DNA of 64,000 nucleotides from Parvimonas micra (lineage in GTDB: Bacteria > Bacillota > Clostridia > Tissierellales > Peptoniphilaceae): NCBI RefSeq assembly GCF_021300775.1, contig NZ_JAJTJP010000001.1, forward strand, positions 496,001 to 560,000, in the 5' to 3' direction. The translations under genes and the position numbers were made by a program. Below, piece by piece: positions 9,189 through 17,719 of the stretch. The notes beneath the pieces are model-generated. The model was not told where the DNA came from. It saw only the letters and a list, made by a program, of their open reading frames with translations, and searched no databases. The stretch's first letter is position 1. Every line of letters begins with the position of its first letter.

Positions 9189-10190
9189 TTAGTCCTCCTT
9201 ATTATATGTTTTTAAAAATGATGGAATTTTTAAAAATCCTATCAATGTACCATATCCATAACTAATATGTAAAAGAAAAAAAACAATCGGCAGTAATAGA
9301 TTGTATGGATTAAATTTTCCTTTAAATATTGAACTCAATGACATTAAAATATTAACTATAAGATATGAACCAAATACTAAAATAAATAAATATTTAGTAT
9401 AAAACAATGCAATAGTTGAAATAAACAATGATACCAAAAAAGCAAATGGTATATAATGATATAAATTCAAACACTCAGGACAAACTGCAGTAGTAAGACC
9501 TATCCACATTCCATTAGCTTTTTTTTGTTTAATCATTTTAGAAAGAGAATTTCTAGTATGTTGATACGATACAATATCATCATCATAGCAAAGTTTATAT
9601 CCTGCATTTCTAATCCTATAGTGAAATTCATTATCCTCAGTTCTTAATAGTTTTTCATTAAACAAACCAACTTTTTCTAATACTTCTCTTTTATACATAG
9701 CGTGAAACATTGATTTAACATATTTTTTTCCAGAAGTATTCCTAAATGGAGCAATACCACTTCCAAACATAGAAGACTCAGCTTCTAATAACATTCTTTT
9801 ATATAGAGTATCCTCATCTATTATATTAGGTCTTTTTCCTCCAGAAACATATTCACCGGATTCAATATTTTTAACATTTTTTTCTATAAAATCTTTTGGA
9901 ATGGATGAATGAGCATCAATTCTTACTAAAACATCTCCAGAAAAATTATTTATTACCAAATTCCAACCAGCAGATTGTATTTTTTTAGGATTATCTATAA
10001 TTTTTATATCTACAAAATCATTATCATTTTTGAAGTCTTGCATAATTTTCTTTGTATTATCTGATGAAAGACCATCTATTAAAATAATTTCAATTTTATC
10101 ATGAGGATAAGTCTGCAATTTAAAGTCCTCAAAAAGAGAAGGTAAGGTCTTTTCTTCATTTAAAGCAACTACACCAATACTAACCTTCAT
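9189..10190 (-). CDS. GT2-family glycosyltransferase with C-terminal membrane segments
   Basis: A 333-residue inverting GT-A enzyme. It has VVALNEEKTLPSL at residues 7-19, the UDP-binding aspartates (IILIDGLSSDNT near 36-47), the DxD-like element VRIDAHS near residue 93, and an ED motif (LLRTEDNEFHYRIR near 181). Three to four hydrophobic helices follow from about residue 245. It resembles the ExoA-like group that extends lipid-linked oligosaccharides. The gene overlaps the priming transferase gene by 11 bases, so the two products are probably made together. The sugar donor is unknown. Confidence 0.85.
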   Translation of the reverse strand: MKVSIGVVALNEEKTLPSLFEDFKLQTYPHDKIEIILIDGLSSDNTKKIMQDFKNDNDFVDIKIIDNPKKIQSAGWNLVINNFSGDVLVRIDAHSSIPKDFIEKNVKNIESGEYVSGGKRPNIIDEDTLYKRMLLEAESSMFGSGIAPFRNTSGKKYVKSMFHAMYKREVLEKVGLFNEKLLRTEDNEFHYRIRNAGYKLCYDDDIVSYQHTRNSLSKMIKQKKANGMWIGLTTAVCPECLNLYHYIPFAFLVSLFISTIALFYTKYLFILVFGSYLIVNILMSLSSIFKGKFNPYNLLLPIVFFLLHISYGYGTLIGFLKIPSFLKTYNKED

Positions 10191-10893
10191 TATTTTTTCC
10201 TCCTAAAAATACCGAAAAAAATGTTTTAAACATTATTTTTATATCATATAAAAATGAAAATCTTTCAATATATTCAATATTGTATTTCATTTTATCAGGT
10301 AAAATATAATTTACATATATATCATCTATATTTTCATTATCTTTCAAATGTTCTGAAATAATTTCATCTTCATCTTTATAATTTATACTAGAATATGAAG
10401 TAAGTCCTGCAGGTAATAGCAAAGTTGCATACATATAATCTGAATATTTTTCGACATATTTTGTAACTTCTGGTCTTGTTCCAACAAAACTCATATCACC
10501 TATTAATATATTAAAAATTTGAGGAAATTCATCTAATCTATATTTTCTTAGAAATTTTCCAACCTTTGTAATACGAGCATCTGATTTTACTGTTACAAGA
10601 GTACCAATTTTATCTGCATTTGTAACCATAGTTCTAAACTTAAATATTCTAAATCTTTTGCCATATTGTGTTACTCTTACCTGTCTATAAAACACACTTC
10701 CATTCGAATCTAATTTAATTGCTATAGAAATTATAATTATTGGAATAAATAAAATCAATAAAATTAAAATAGAAAAAATTATATCAAATATTCTCTTAAA
10801 CAATAAACTAATTTTCTTTCTAGAAACTATTTCATAATACTTTTTTACAGCATCATTTTGAAATTCTTTTGGTAAATCTTTATATTTTATCAA
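10180..10893 (-). CDS. Priming undecaprenyl-phosphate sugar-1-phosphate transferase (bacterial sugar transferase)
   Basis: A 237-residue monotopic phosphoglycosyl transferase of the PglC/WcaJ catalytic type, without the extra N-terminal membrane domain of long forms. It has one hydrophobic re-entrant helix (residues 33-60), the basic FRIFKFRTM box, the catalytic Asp-Glu in RKYRLDEFPQ, and IGDMSFVGTRPEVT. It moves a sugar 1-phosphate from a nucleotide sugar to undecaprenyl phosphate, starting each repeat unit. It is the first gene of the polysaccharide operon. The start codon is TTG (10891-10893), supported by AAGGAG 7 bases upstream; no in-frame ATG occurs before the conserved core. The actual sugar cannot be read from sequence. 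Confidence 0.88.
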   Translation of the reverse strand: MIKYKDLPKEFQNDAVKKYYEIVSRKKISLLFKRIFDIIFSILILLILFIPIIIISIAIKLDSNGSVFYRQVRVTQYGKRFRIFKFRTMVTNADKIGTLVTVKSDARITKVGKFLRKYRLDEFPQIFNILIGDMSFVGTRPEVTKYVEKYSDYMYATLLLPAGLTSYSSINYKDEDEIISEHLKDNENIDDIYVNYILPDKMKYNIEYIERFSFLYDIKIMFKTFFSVFLGGKNNEG

Positions 10894-10920
10894 AATATTT
10901 TCTCCTTATTTAAACTATGT

Positions 10921-10926
10921 ATTATA
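10921..10926 (-). promoter_or_regulatory. Possible -10 element ahead of the polysaccharide operon
   Basis: A perfect TATAAT on the minus strand lies 27 bases upstream of the TTG start, in the 60-base gap after pyk. I see no good -35 at 16-18 bases. The operon may therefore have a weak promoter of its own as well as read-through from pyk, since I see no terminator in the gap. Confidence 0.4.
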
Positions 10927-10953
10927 ATATCACATATTTAAAATAAAGTAAAA

Positions 10954-12705
10954 TTATAAAACTTTAACATCTCCATCATAAACTAATCCACCAACAGTAT
11001 CAATTGTTACAATTTGGCCATCTTTTATTACATTATTAGCATTTTCTGCTCCTATTATTGTAGGAATATTAAAATGTAAAGCAATAATAGCTGCATGTGA
11101 CGTTAGTCCACCTGTTTCAACAATTATTCCAGAAGCTCGATCTATATATTCTACATACTCTCTATCAGTAAATTTAGATACAATAATATCTCCATCTTTA
11201 AATTTATTACTTAAATCATCTATATTATTTATAATACAACATTTTCCAGTAATAGATTCTTTTCCAACTCCAAAACCTTTTATAAGTATTTTTCCAACTG
11301 TATGAACTTTAATTAAATTTGTTGTTCCTGCAACTCCTACTGGAATTCCAGCTGTTAAAACTACAGTATCCCCATCATTAATATAATTTGCATTTAGTGC
11401 AGTGGAAATTGAACGTTCAATAACCTCATCTGTATGCTCTGACTTTTGAGAAATTAGAGAAGTTACTCCCCAGTATACTTGCAATTTTCTTCTAACTTTT
11501 TCAGAATAAGTAACAGCTAAAATATCTACAAACGGTCTAAACTTTGAAATTGCAATTGGAGTAATACCAGAAGCGGTAGCACAAATTATAGCTTTTGCTT
11601 TTAAATTTTCAGCAATCTCTTTTGTAGATAAACTAATTGAATTCATTATATTCAAATTATCATGTCTGTTTTTATTTTTTATACTATTTTGAAAATCAAA
11701 TGAATTTTCAGTTGTTATAGCAATATTATTCATAACTTTAACTGCGTCAATTGGATATTTACCTGCTGCTGTTTCACCAGATAACATAACACAGTCACTA
11801 CCATCTATAATAGCATTTGCAACATCTGTTACTTCTGCTCTTGTAGGCCTTGGATTTCTAATCATTGAGTCTAACATTTGTGTAGCAGTTATTACTGGTT
11901 TTCCAATTAGATTGCATTTTCTAATAATTTCTTTTTGAATTTTAGGTATAAATTCTGTCTTGATTTCTACTCCTAAATCCCCTCTAGCAACCATTATTCC
12001 ATCAGATGCTTCTATAATTTTATCAATATTTTCAACACCCTCTTGATTCTCAATTTTTGAAATTATTTTAATATCTGAATTTTTTTCATCTAAAATTTTT
12101 CTAATTTCAAAAACATCTTCAGGTTTCCTAACGAATGATGCTGCAATAAAATCTAAATCATTATCTATTGCAAATAGAATATCTGATTTATCCTTTTCAG
12201 TAATAGATGGTAAATGAATAATTTCATTAGGAATATTAACTCCTTTATTACTCTTTATTATTCCGTTATTCTTTACTAAACATTTTACTTCTTTATCAGT
12301 TTTTGAAATCACTTCCATTTCAACTAATCCATCATCAACTAATATTGTCCCACCTACTTTAACATCATTAGGCAATAATTTATATGAAACAGAACAAATT
12401 TCATGATTACCTAATACTTCATCAATTGTAAAAGTATATATATCACCAGTCTTTAATTCAACTTCATCAACACTAAATTTACCAAGTCTAATTTCTGGAC
12501 CTTTAGTGTCTAACATTATTGCTATAGGAATATCTAATTCTTCTCTCGCTATTTTTATATTATCTATTCTTACTTTATGTTCTTCTTGACTTCCGTGTGA
12601 AAAATTTAATCTACAAATATTCATTCCACTAAGCATTAATTTTTTTAAATTTTCAACTGAATCAGATGCTGGTCCAATTGTACATATAATTTTTGTTTTT
12701 TTCAT
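10954..12705 (-). CDS. pyk: Pyruvate kinase with C-terminal PEP-utilising domain
   Basis: A 583-residue enzyme converting phosphoenolpyruvate and ADP to pyruvate and ATP in the cytosol. Visible motifs are KIICTIGPAS at the N-terminus, LNFSHGSQEEH near 34, the active-site loop ISKIENQEGVENID near 215 and MVARGDLGVE near 238. After the regulatory domain (to about residue 475) comes an extra domain with ETGGLTSHAAIIA near residue 540, the swivelling phosphohistidine domain found on many Bacillales and clostridial pyruvate kinases. It follows pfkA by 9 bases in the dnaE-pfkA-pyk operon, a common order in low-GC Gram-positives. Confidence 0.97.
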   Translation of the reverse strand: MKKTKIICTIGPASDSVENLKKLMLSGMNICRLNFSHGSQEEHKVRIDNIKIAREELDIPIAIMLDTKGPEIRLGKFSVDEVELKTGDIYTFTIDEVLGNHEICSVSYKLLPNDVKVGGTILVDDGLVEMEVISKTDKEVKCLVKNNGIIKSNKGVNIPNEIIHLPSITEKDKSDILFAIDNDLDFIAASFVRKPEDVFEIRKILDEKNSDIKIISKIENQEGVENIDKIIEASDGIMVARGDLGVEIKTEFIPKIQKEIIRKCNLIGKPVITATQMLDSMIRNPRPTRAEVTDVANAIIDGSDCVMLSGETAAGKYPIDAVKVMNNIAITTENSFDFQNSIKNKNRHDNLNIMNSISLSTKEIAENLKAKAIICATASGITPIAISKFRPFVDILAVTYSEKVRRKLQVYWGVTSLISQKSEHTDEVIERSISTALNANYINDGDTVVLTAGIPVGVAGTTNLIKVHTVGKILIKGFGVGKESITGKCCIINNIDDLSNKFKDGDIIVSKFTDREYVEYIDRASGIIVETGGLTSHAAIIALHFNIPTIIGAENANNVIKDGQIVTIDTVGGLVYDGDVKVL

Positions 12706-12714
12706 ATTATTCTC

Positions 12715-13674
12715 CTAAATTGATAGTTCATCAACTATATCATACATACTTTTATTAAATATTTTTTTACTTGAAACAGCTTCTTCTATAGGTACATACT
12801 CAACTTGATTATTTTTAAAAGATAATGCTAAATCTGTTTTATCTTGTAATAACAATTTAACAGCAACACTTCCCATTTGACTAGCTATAATTCTATCAAT
12901 TGAGCTTGGAGTCCCTCCTCTTTGAATGTGTCCTAAAACTGTAACTCTTGTATCAATTTTTGCTTTTTCTTGTATCTGTCTTTTTAGCTCATAAGGACTT
13001 AATATACCCTCAGTTAATACGATTATATGATGTAATTTTCCTCTTTTTCTTCCACATATAATCTTATTACATACTTTATTTATATCAAATTCTACTTCTG
13101 GAACTATAATACTTTCAGCTCCACCAGCTAAACCAGAATTTAGAGCAATATCTCCACATTTTCTTCCCATAACTTCTAAAATATTAGCTCTTCCATGAGA
13201 AGAAGATGTGTCACGAAGCTTCGAAATAGCTTCAATTACTGTATTAACAGATGTAAAAAATCCAATTGTGTAATCAGTATACCCCATATCATTATCTATA
13301 GTACAAGGTATTGCTATTGTCTTAATTCCACGTCTACTTAATACATTGGCACCTCTAAAAGTTCCATCTCCACCCAAAACAACAAGTCCTTCTATTTCAA
13401 AATCTTGTAAATTTTTAAGTGCTTTTTCTTGTCCTTCAATCGTTAAAAATTCTTTACTTCTAGCACTTCCTAAAATAGTTCCACCTTTTTGGATTATATC
13501 GGCAACACTAGATACATTCATTTCAAAAATGTCACCTTTAATTAGTCCATCATATCCAAATCTTATTCCATATATTCTAATTCCATGATATATACATGTT
13601 CTTACAACAGCTCTAATAACGGGATTCATTCCTGGGGAATCTCCTCCACTAGTTAGAATTGCAATTTTTTTCAA
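12715..13674 (-). CDS. pfkA: ATP-dependent 6-phosphofructokinase
   Basis: A 319-residue enzyme, the standard length for the bacterial tetramer, phosphorylating fructose 6-phosphate to the 1,6-bisphosphate. It has the ATP loop TSGGDSPGMN (residues 8-17), GGDGTFRGA near 101, and the catalytic TIDNDMGYTDYTIGF near 124. GGDGT at the nucleotide site is usual for ATP enzymes, whereas PPi enzymes often carry GGDD. The start codon is TTG (13672-13674) with GGAGGG 6 bases upstream; the protein begins KKIAILTSGG as expected. It is co-transcribed with dnaE and pyk. Confidence 0.96.
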   Translation of the reverse strand: MKKIAILTSGGDSPGMNPVIRAVVRTCIYHGIRIYGIRFGYDGLIKGDIFEMNVSSVADIIQKGGTILGSARSKEFLTIEGQEKALKNLQDFEIEGLVVLGGDGTFRGANVLSRRGIKTIAIPCTIDNDMGYTDYTIGFFTSVNTVIEAISKLRDTSSSHGRANILEVMGRKCGDIALNSGLAGGAESIIVPEVEFDINKVCNKIICGRKRGKLHHIIVLTEGILSPYELKRQIQEKAKIDTRVTVLGHIQRGGTPSSIDRIIASQMGSVAVKLLLQDKTDLALSFKNNQVEYVPIEEAVSSKKIFNKSMYDIVDELSI

Positions 13675-13686
13675 AATATCCCTCCA

Positions 13687-16600
13687 TCAATTAATAAGAA
13701 ATTTATCTTTCCCAAAAATATTCTCTAAGTCTTTTATTAAATCTTTATTAGATAAATCAAAATTATTTTCTAGCTTTAAAGTTTTATCTTCACTTAAAAT
13801 ATAGAGGATAACTTGATTATATCCTTTATATTTTTCTGATAAATCACCCAATATTTTTTTTGAATTTGTATCTAAAATATTCATTTTAATGTACAATTTT
13901 TTTGAGTATATTTCATTAATTTCATTAGCATCTATTATAGTGTAATTAGTATTTCCAAAGGAATTTACTGATATTTTTATAGAAATTTCATATATTTGTC
14001 CTTTATGAATATCTAAATCCTTTACATCTAACAATTCAGTGCTACTTGAAAAATCCTCTACATTAACAGTCTTTAACATAATATTCTTTTTATTTCTTCT
14101 TGTTTTAACAGAATTAACATAAACTATAGTCTTGTATATACCTTTATCTAAAACTTTTAAATCTAATAACTTCATACTATTGTTAGTTATTATATAATTT
14201 TTATAATCATCTAATGGATGAGAAGATATATAAAATCCTAATATTTCTTTTTCAAATCCTAATATTTCATCTTTTGAATATTTTTCTGTTTTTGAAAAAT
14301 TTTCTTGCATAAAATCTGTACCTATTAAAGAAAGCTGTCCAGATAATTCATTTTTACTTTTTGATACTATCTGAGTATATAGATTTCCAAAACTATTTAA
14401 TAGTTCTGATCTATCTTTATCAATTTCATCAAAAGCTCCAGATTTTATTAAATTTTCCACAGATTGCATACTAATGTTTTTAGAATTTTTAAGTCTTTCT
14501 AAAAATTCCTTAATACTTTTAAATAAACCATTTCTTCTTTCTTCAAGGATATCATTAGCTAGTAATCTATTAAATCCCTTGATTTGAGAAAAACCAATTC
14601 TCATACACTCATTCTCTGTGCTATTTTTATAAATACTAAAATTTACACTTGGTAGTAATACTTTTATACCCATTTTCTTTATTTCTTGGAAATATTGGAA
14701 AAATTGTCTTTCAAAGTTTATAACCGAATTTAAAAGACATACCATATATTCTAGAGGATAATAAAACTTTAAATACGCAGTTCTATACGCATTTAAGGTG
14801 TAACAAGCACTATGTGATTTGTTAAAAGCATAGTTTCCAAATTCAACTATTAAATCAAAAATATTACGTGCCAAGGCCTCATCTACGCCATTTCTAACAC
14901 AGCCTTTAATTTTAATACTTCCATCTAAATCATCTAATCCGTAAATAAATATTTTTCTATTATATTCCATAATTTCCATATGTTTTTTTCCTATGGCTTT
15001 TCTTAAATTATCAGCTTGTCCCCAAGAATAACCCGCAAGTTCTCTAGCAATTTGCATAACTTGTTCTTGATAAACAATAATACCATAAGTAGATTTTAGA
15101 TATTTTTCTAGACGTTTATCCAAATATCTTATTGCTTTTGGATTTTTTTTGTTTTTAATATAATTTGGTATTTGATTCATAGGACCTGGTCTAAATAAAG
15201 AGTTTGCAGCAACTAATTCATCAAAATTATCTGCCTTTAAATCCTTTAAAAATAACCTCATACCTGTGCTTTCAAACTGAAAAACTCCAATTGTGTCTGC
15301 GGTCTTAAATAAATTTAAAACATTCTTATCATCAAGTTGTATATTTTCAATATCTATAATTTGATTATAATTATTTTTTACTAATTTAATAGTATCATCG
15401 ATAACAGTTAGAGTCCTTAAACCTAAAAAATCCATTTTTAATAATCCAAGCTCTTCTAATTCCACCATATTATATTGAGTTACTATATTTTCTCCACTTT
15501 TTGAAAGAGGAATATATTCTGTAAGTTCTTCTTTTGTTATTACTATTCCAGCTGCATGGATTGATATATGTCTATGAAATTTTTCAAATTTTTCAGAAGT
15601 ATTTATTAATTTTTTTATATTTATATCTTCTTCATATAATCTTTTTAGCTCTGAACTATCCTCTAAAGCTTTCTTAAAAGTTATATCTAAACTACTTGGA
15701 ATAAGTTTGGCTATTTTATCTACTATAGATAATTTATATCCTAATACTCTACCAATATCTCTTATTGCAGCTCTTGGTTTCATTGTTCCAAATGTTACAA
15801 TTTGCGAAACATGATTTTTACCATATTTTTGAATAACATAATTTATAACTTCTTCACGTCTTTCGTTACAAAAATCTATATCAAAATCAGGCATAGAAAT
15901 TCTTTCAGGATTTAAAAATCTTTCAAAAATTAATTCATATTTTATAGGATCAATATCTGTTATTTCTAGACAATAAGCAACAATAGAATTTGCTCCAGAT
16001 CCCCTTCCTGGTCCTACTGGTATTTTATTATTTTTTGCAAAATTAACAAAATCCCAAACTATAAGAAAATAATCTGTAAATCCCATTTTATTAATAACTG
16101 AAAATTCATAATCTACTCTTTTTTTTATTTCGACAGTAATATTAGCATACCTTTTTTTCATACCTTCAATAATTAGACTATATAAATAATCCTCTTTTGT
16201 ACTTATTCCATCAGGGACTATATATTCTGGTAAATGATAGGTTGAAAAATCAAATTCAACATTACACCTTTCAGAAATAATTCTTGTATTATCAACAGCA
16301 TCCTTTAATGAAGAAAAGATTTTTAACATTTCATTTTCACTTTTTAGATAATATTCGGATTGTGTAAAATTCTCATCTTTTAGTTCTGACAGAAGAACTC
16401 CTTTTGATATACATCTAGCTATATTAAAAAGATTAAAATCAGTATTTTCTGTATAATGAACATCATTTGTTACAACTTTATTCAATGTATGTTCATTTGC
16501 AAATTCTATATACTTATTTATCATTAGTTCATCATTTTCTTCAAAATGAAAATTTAATTCTAAAAACAAATCATCATGGTGAAAAATACTTTTAAAATTG

Positions 16601-17055
16601 ATTATTTCATTTTTTGCATTTAAATAATCACCGGATAATAAACATTTTCTAATATAACTTCTTCTTGAACCTATGATTAGAATTAAATTACTAGAAAATT
16701 TTTCAAGTTCATCTAATGTTATATATTCTCTATTTCTATTTTCAACTATATATAGATTAGAAACTAATTTACATAAATTTTTATAACCATGATTATTCTT
16801 AGCTAATAATATTATATTGTAAAATTCATTATTTGGGTATGATAAAGTAAGCTCACAACCTATTATTGGTTTTATTCCATTTTTTTTACATCTTTTGTAA
16901 AAATCTATAGCTCCATACATATTATTATAGTCTGTAATTGCCATAGCTTTAAATTCTAGTTCTTTTGCTTTATCTATTAATTTTCCAATAGGATTATAAT
17001 TGTTCAACAAGCTATACTCAGTATGAACATTTAAATGTACAAAATTATTAGCCAA
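13687..17055 (-). CDS. dnaE: DNA polymerase III alpha subunit DnaE
   Basis: A 1122-residue C-family polymerase. It has an N-terminal PHP domain (FVHLNVHTEYSLLNN), the palm catalytic aspartates in PDFDIDFCNERREEV, the finger segment LLKMDFLGLRTLTVID, and FNKSHSACYTLNAYRTAYLK. A helix-hairpin-helix region and a C-terminal OB domain end near QLSLIG and later sequence. I place the start at the TTG at 17053-17055 because an AGAGGTGA ribosome site lies just before it and family members begin a few residues before FVHLxVHTEYS. An upstream in-frame GTG at 17121 would add 22 residues but has no ribosome site. In Firmicutes carrying PolC, DnaE mainly extends primers before PolC takes over. It heads the dnaE-pfkA-pyk operon. 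Confidence 0.95.
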   Translation of the reverse strand: MANNFVHLNVHTEYSLLNNYNPIGKLIDKAKELEFKAMAITDYNNMYGAIDFYKRCKKNGIKPIIGCELTLSYPNNEFYNIILLAKNNHGYKNLCKLVSNLYIVENRNREYITLDELEKFSSNLILIIGSRRSYIRKCLLSGDYLNAKNEIINFKSIFHHDDLFLELNFHFEENDELMINKYIEFANEHTLNKVVTNDVHYTENTDFNLFNIARCISKGVLLSELKDENFTQSEYYLKSENEMLKIFSSLKDAVDNTRIISERCNVEFDFSTYHLPEYIVPDGISTKEDYLYSLIIEGMKKRYANITVEIKKRVDYEFSVINKMGFTDYFLIVWDFVNFAKNNKIPVGPGRGSGANSIVAYCLEITDIDPIKYELIFERFLNPERISMPDFDIDFCNERREEVINYVIQKYGKNHVSQIVTFGTMKPRAAIRDIGRVLGYKLSIVDKIAKLIPSSLDITFKKALEDSSELKRLYEEDINIKKLINTSEKFEKFHRHISIHAAGIVITKEELTEYIPLSKSGENIVTQYNMVELEELGLLKMDFLGLRTLTVIDDTIKLVKNNYNQIIDIENIQLDDKNVLNLFKTADTIGVFQFESTGMRLFLKDLKADNFDELVAANSLFRPGPMNQIPNYIKNKKNPKAIRYLDKRLEKYLKSTYGIIVYQEQVMQIARELAGYSWGQADNLRKAIGKKHMEIMEYNRKIFIYGLDDLDGSIKIKGCVRNGVDEALARNIFDLIVEFGNYAFNKSHSACYTLNAYRTAYLKFYYPLEYMVCLLNSVINFERQFFQYFQEIKKMGIKVLLPSVNFSIYKNSTENECMRIGFSQIKGFNRLLANDILEERRNGLFKSIKEFLERLKNSKNISMQSVENLIKSGAFDEIDKDRSELLNSFGNLYTQIVSKSKNELSGQLSLIGTDFMQENFSKTEKYSKDEILGFEKEILGFYISSHPLDDYKNYIITNNSMKLLDLKVLDKGIYKTIVYVNSVKTRRNKKNIMLKTVNVEDFSSSTELLDVKDLDIHKGQIYEISIKISVNSFGNTNYTIIDANEINEIYSKKLYIKMNILDTNSKKILGDLSEKYKGYNQVILYILSEDKTLKLENNFDLSNKDLIKDLENIFGKDKFLIN

Positions 17056-17141
17056 ATTTATCACCTCTTTATTGATTTTACCATATTTTACATTTTTTTT
17101 AAATATATTTAACTTAATCACTTTATATTTTTATATTTTTA

Positions 17142-17150
17142 TGTTACAAT
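17142..17150 (+). promoter_or_regulatory. Extended -10 promoter of the grdX-like gene
   Basis: TGTTACAAT fits an extended -10 (TGnTAnAAT). No strong -35 is present. It lies about 26 bases before the ATG. Confidence 0.5.
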
Positions 17151-17175
17151 CTTATAGTATGAAGGGAGAAATGAT

Positions 17176-17565
17176 ATGAAATTTACATTAATTACAAATA
17201 ATATTGATTTATATGAAAAAGTAAAAGAAAAAAATGATTTAGAAATAATTTTTGATGAAAAATATACATATGGAGACATTTTGGATATAGTTAAAAAGAA
17301 ATTACAAAATGGTTATGAATTATCAACACATCCTCTTTGTGGTAGTATAAAACCAAATGAAACACCTTATAGATCTATTTTAATAACAAAAGCAAAAGAA
17401 TTGGATGTCAATGGAATTATAATAATAGATGAAGCTATAGAGACATATAAGAAGTTTCAAAATAATATGAAAACACCACTTTGGATAGATAGAGTTTTAA
17501 GAGATTTTAGATATGTTGATTGTAATTTATTGTATCAAACAATTGAAAAATTAGGTATTGAATAA
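17176..17565 (+). CDS. GrdX-like protein
   Basis: A 129-residue cytosolic protein. The core ELSTHPLCGSIKPNETPYRS (about residues 54-73) matches my recollection of the GrdX family signature (a THPLxGSxKPNETPYKS stretch). GrdX genes are usually found in glycine or betaine reductase operons, and their biochemical role is unknown. Here the gene is alone: no grdA, grdB or thioredoxin genes are in the window. The start has AAGGGAG 7 bases before the ATG. Its stop codon lies inside the first bases of a repeated structured element, which is followed by a terminator. It is divergent from dnaE. Family assignment is by motif only. Confidence 0.72.
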   Translation: MKFTLITNNIDLYEKVKEKNDLEIIFDEKYTYGDILDIVKKKLQNGYELSTHPLCGSIKPNETPYRSILITKAKELDVNGIIIIDEAIETYKKFQNNMKTPLWIDRVLRDFRYVDCNLLYQTIEKLGIE

Positions 17566-17628
17566 GAACCATACCCTTTCACGATACTTTGTGTCTGGTG
17601 GATTTCGGGGAACCTTGTTAATTCATAA
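17561..17628 (+). repeat. Structured two-copy element, copy A
   Basis: This 68-base segment aligns without gaps to 53767-53834, with 51 of 68 positions identical by my count. Both begin AATAAGAACC and end with GGGAACCTTGTT followed by TTCA. The centre can form a hairpin GATAC-TTT-GTGTC (17583-17595), flanked by an outer helix TCAC/GTGG. Both helices are kept in copy B with compensating base changes. The first bases overlap the grdX stop codon and the element is directly followed by a terminator. It does not match any riboswitch or small RNA I can recall. The strand is assigned from the terminator position and is uncertain. Confidence 0.65.
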
Positions 17629-17630
17629 GA

Positions 17631-17665
17631 AAAAAAAACCGCCATGAAATTAGCGGTTTTTATTT
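17631..17665. terminator. Bidirectional terminator between grdX and the CNNM gene
   Basis: Stem AAAACCGC/GCGGTTTT (17635-17642 with 17653-17660) has a 10-base loop, T-rich bases on its right and an A-run on its left. It can serve both convergent genes. Confidence 0.88.
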
Positions 17666-17719
17666 TTATTTAAACAAGTTTTCAAAATTTAAAAAATAAT
17701 AACTTATTATAAGCTTATA

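Noticed and set aside
17056-17121. Longer DnaE starting at the GTG at 17121
   Set aside because: There is no ribosome site before the GTG, the extra 22 residues are not conserved-looking, and a strong AGAGGTGA site precedes the TTG at 17055.
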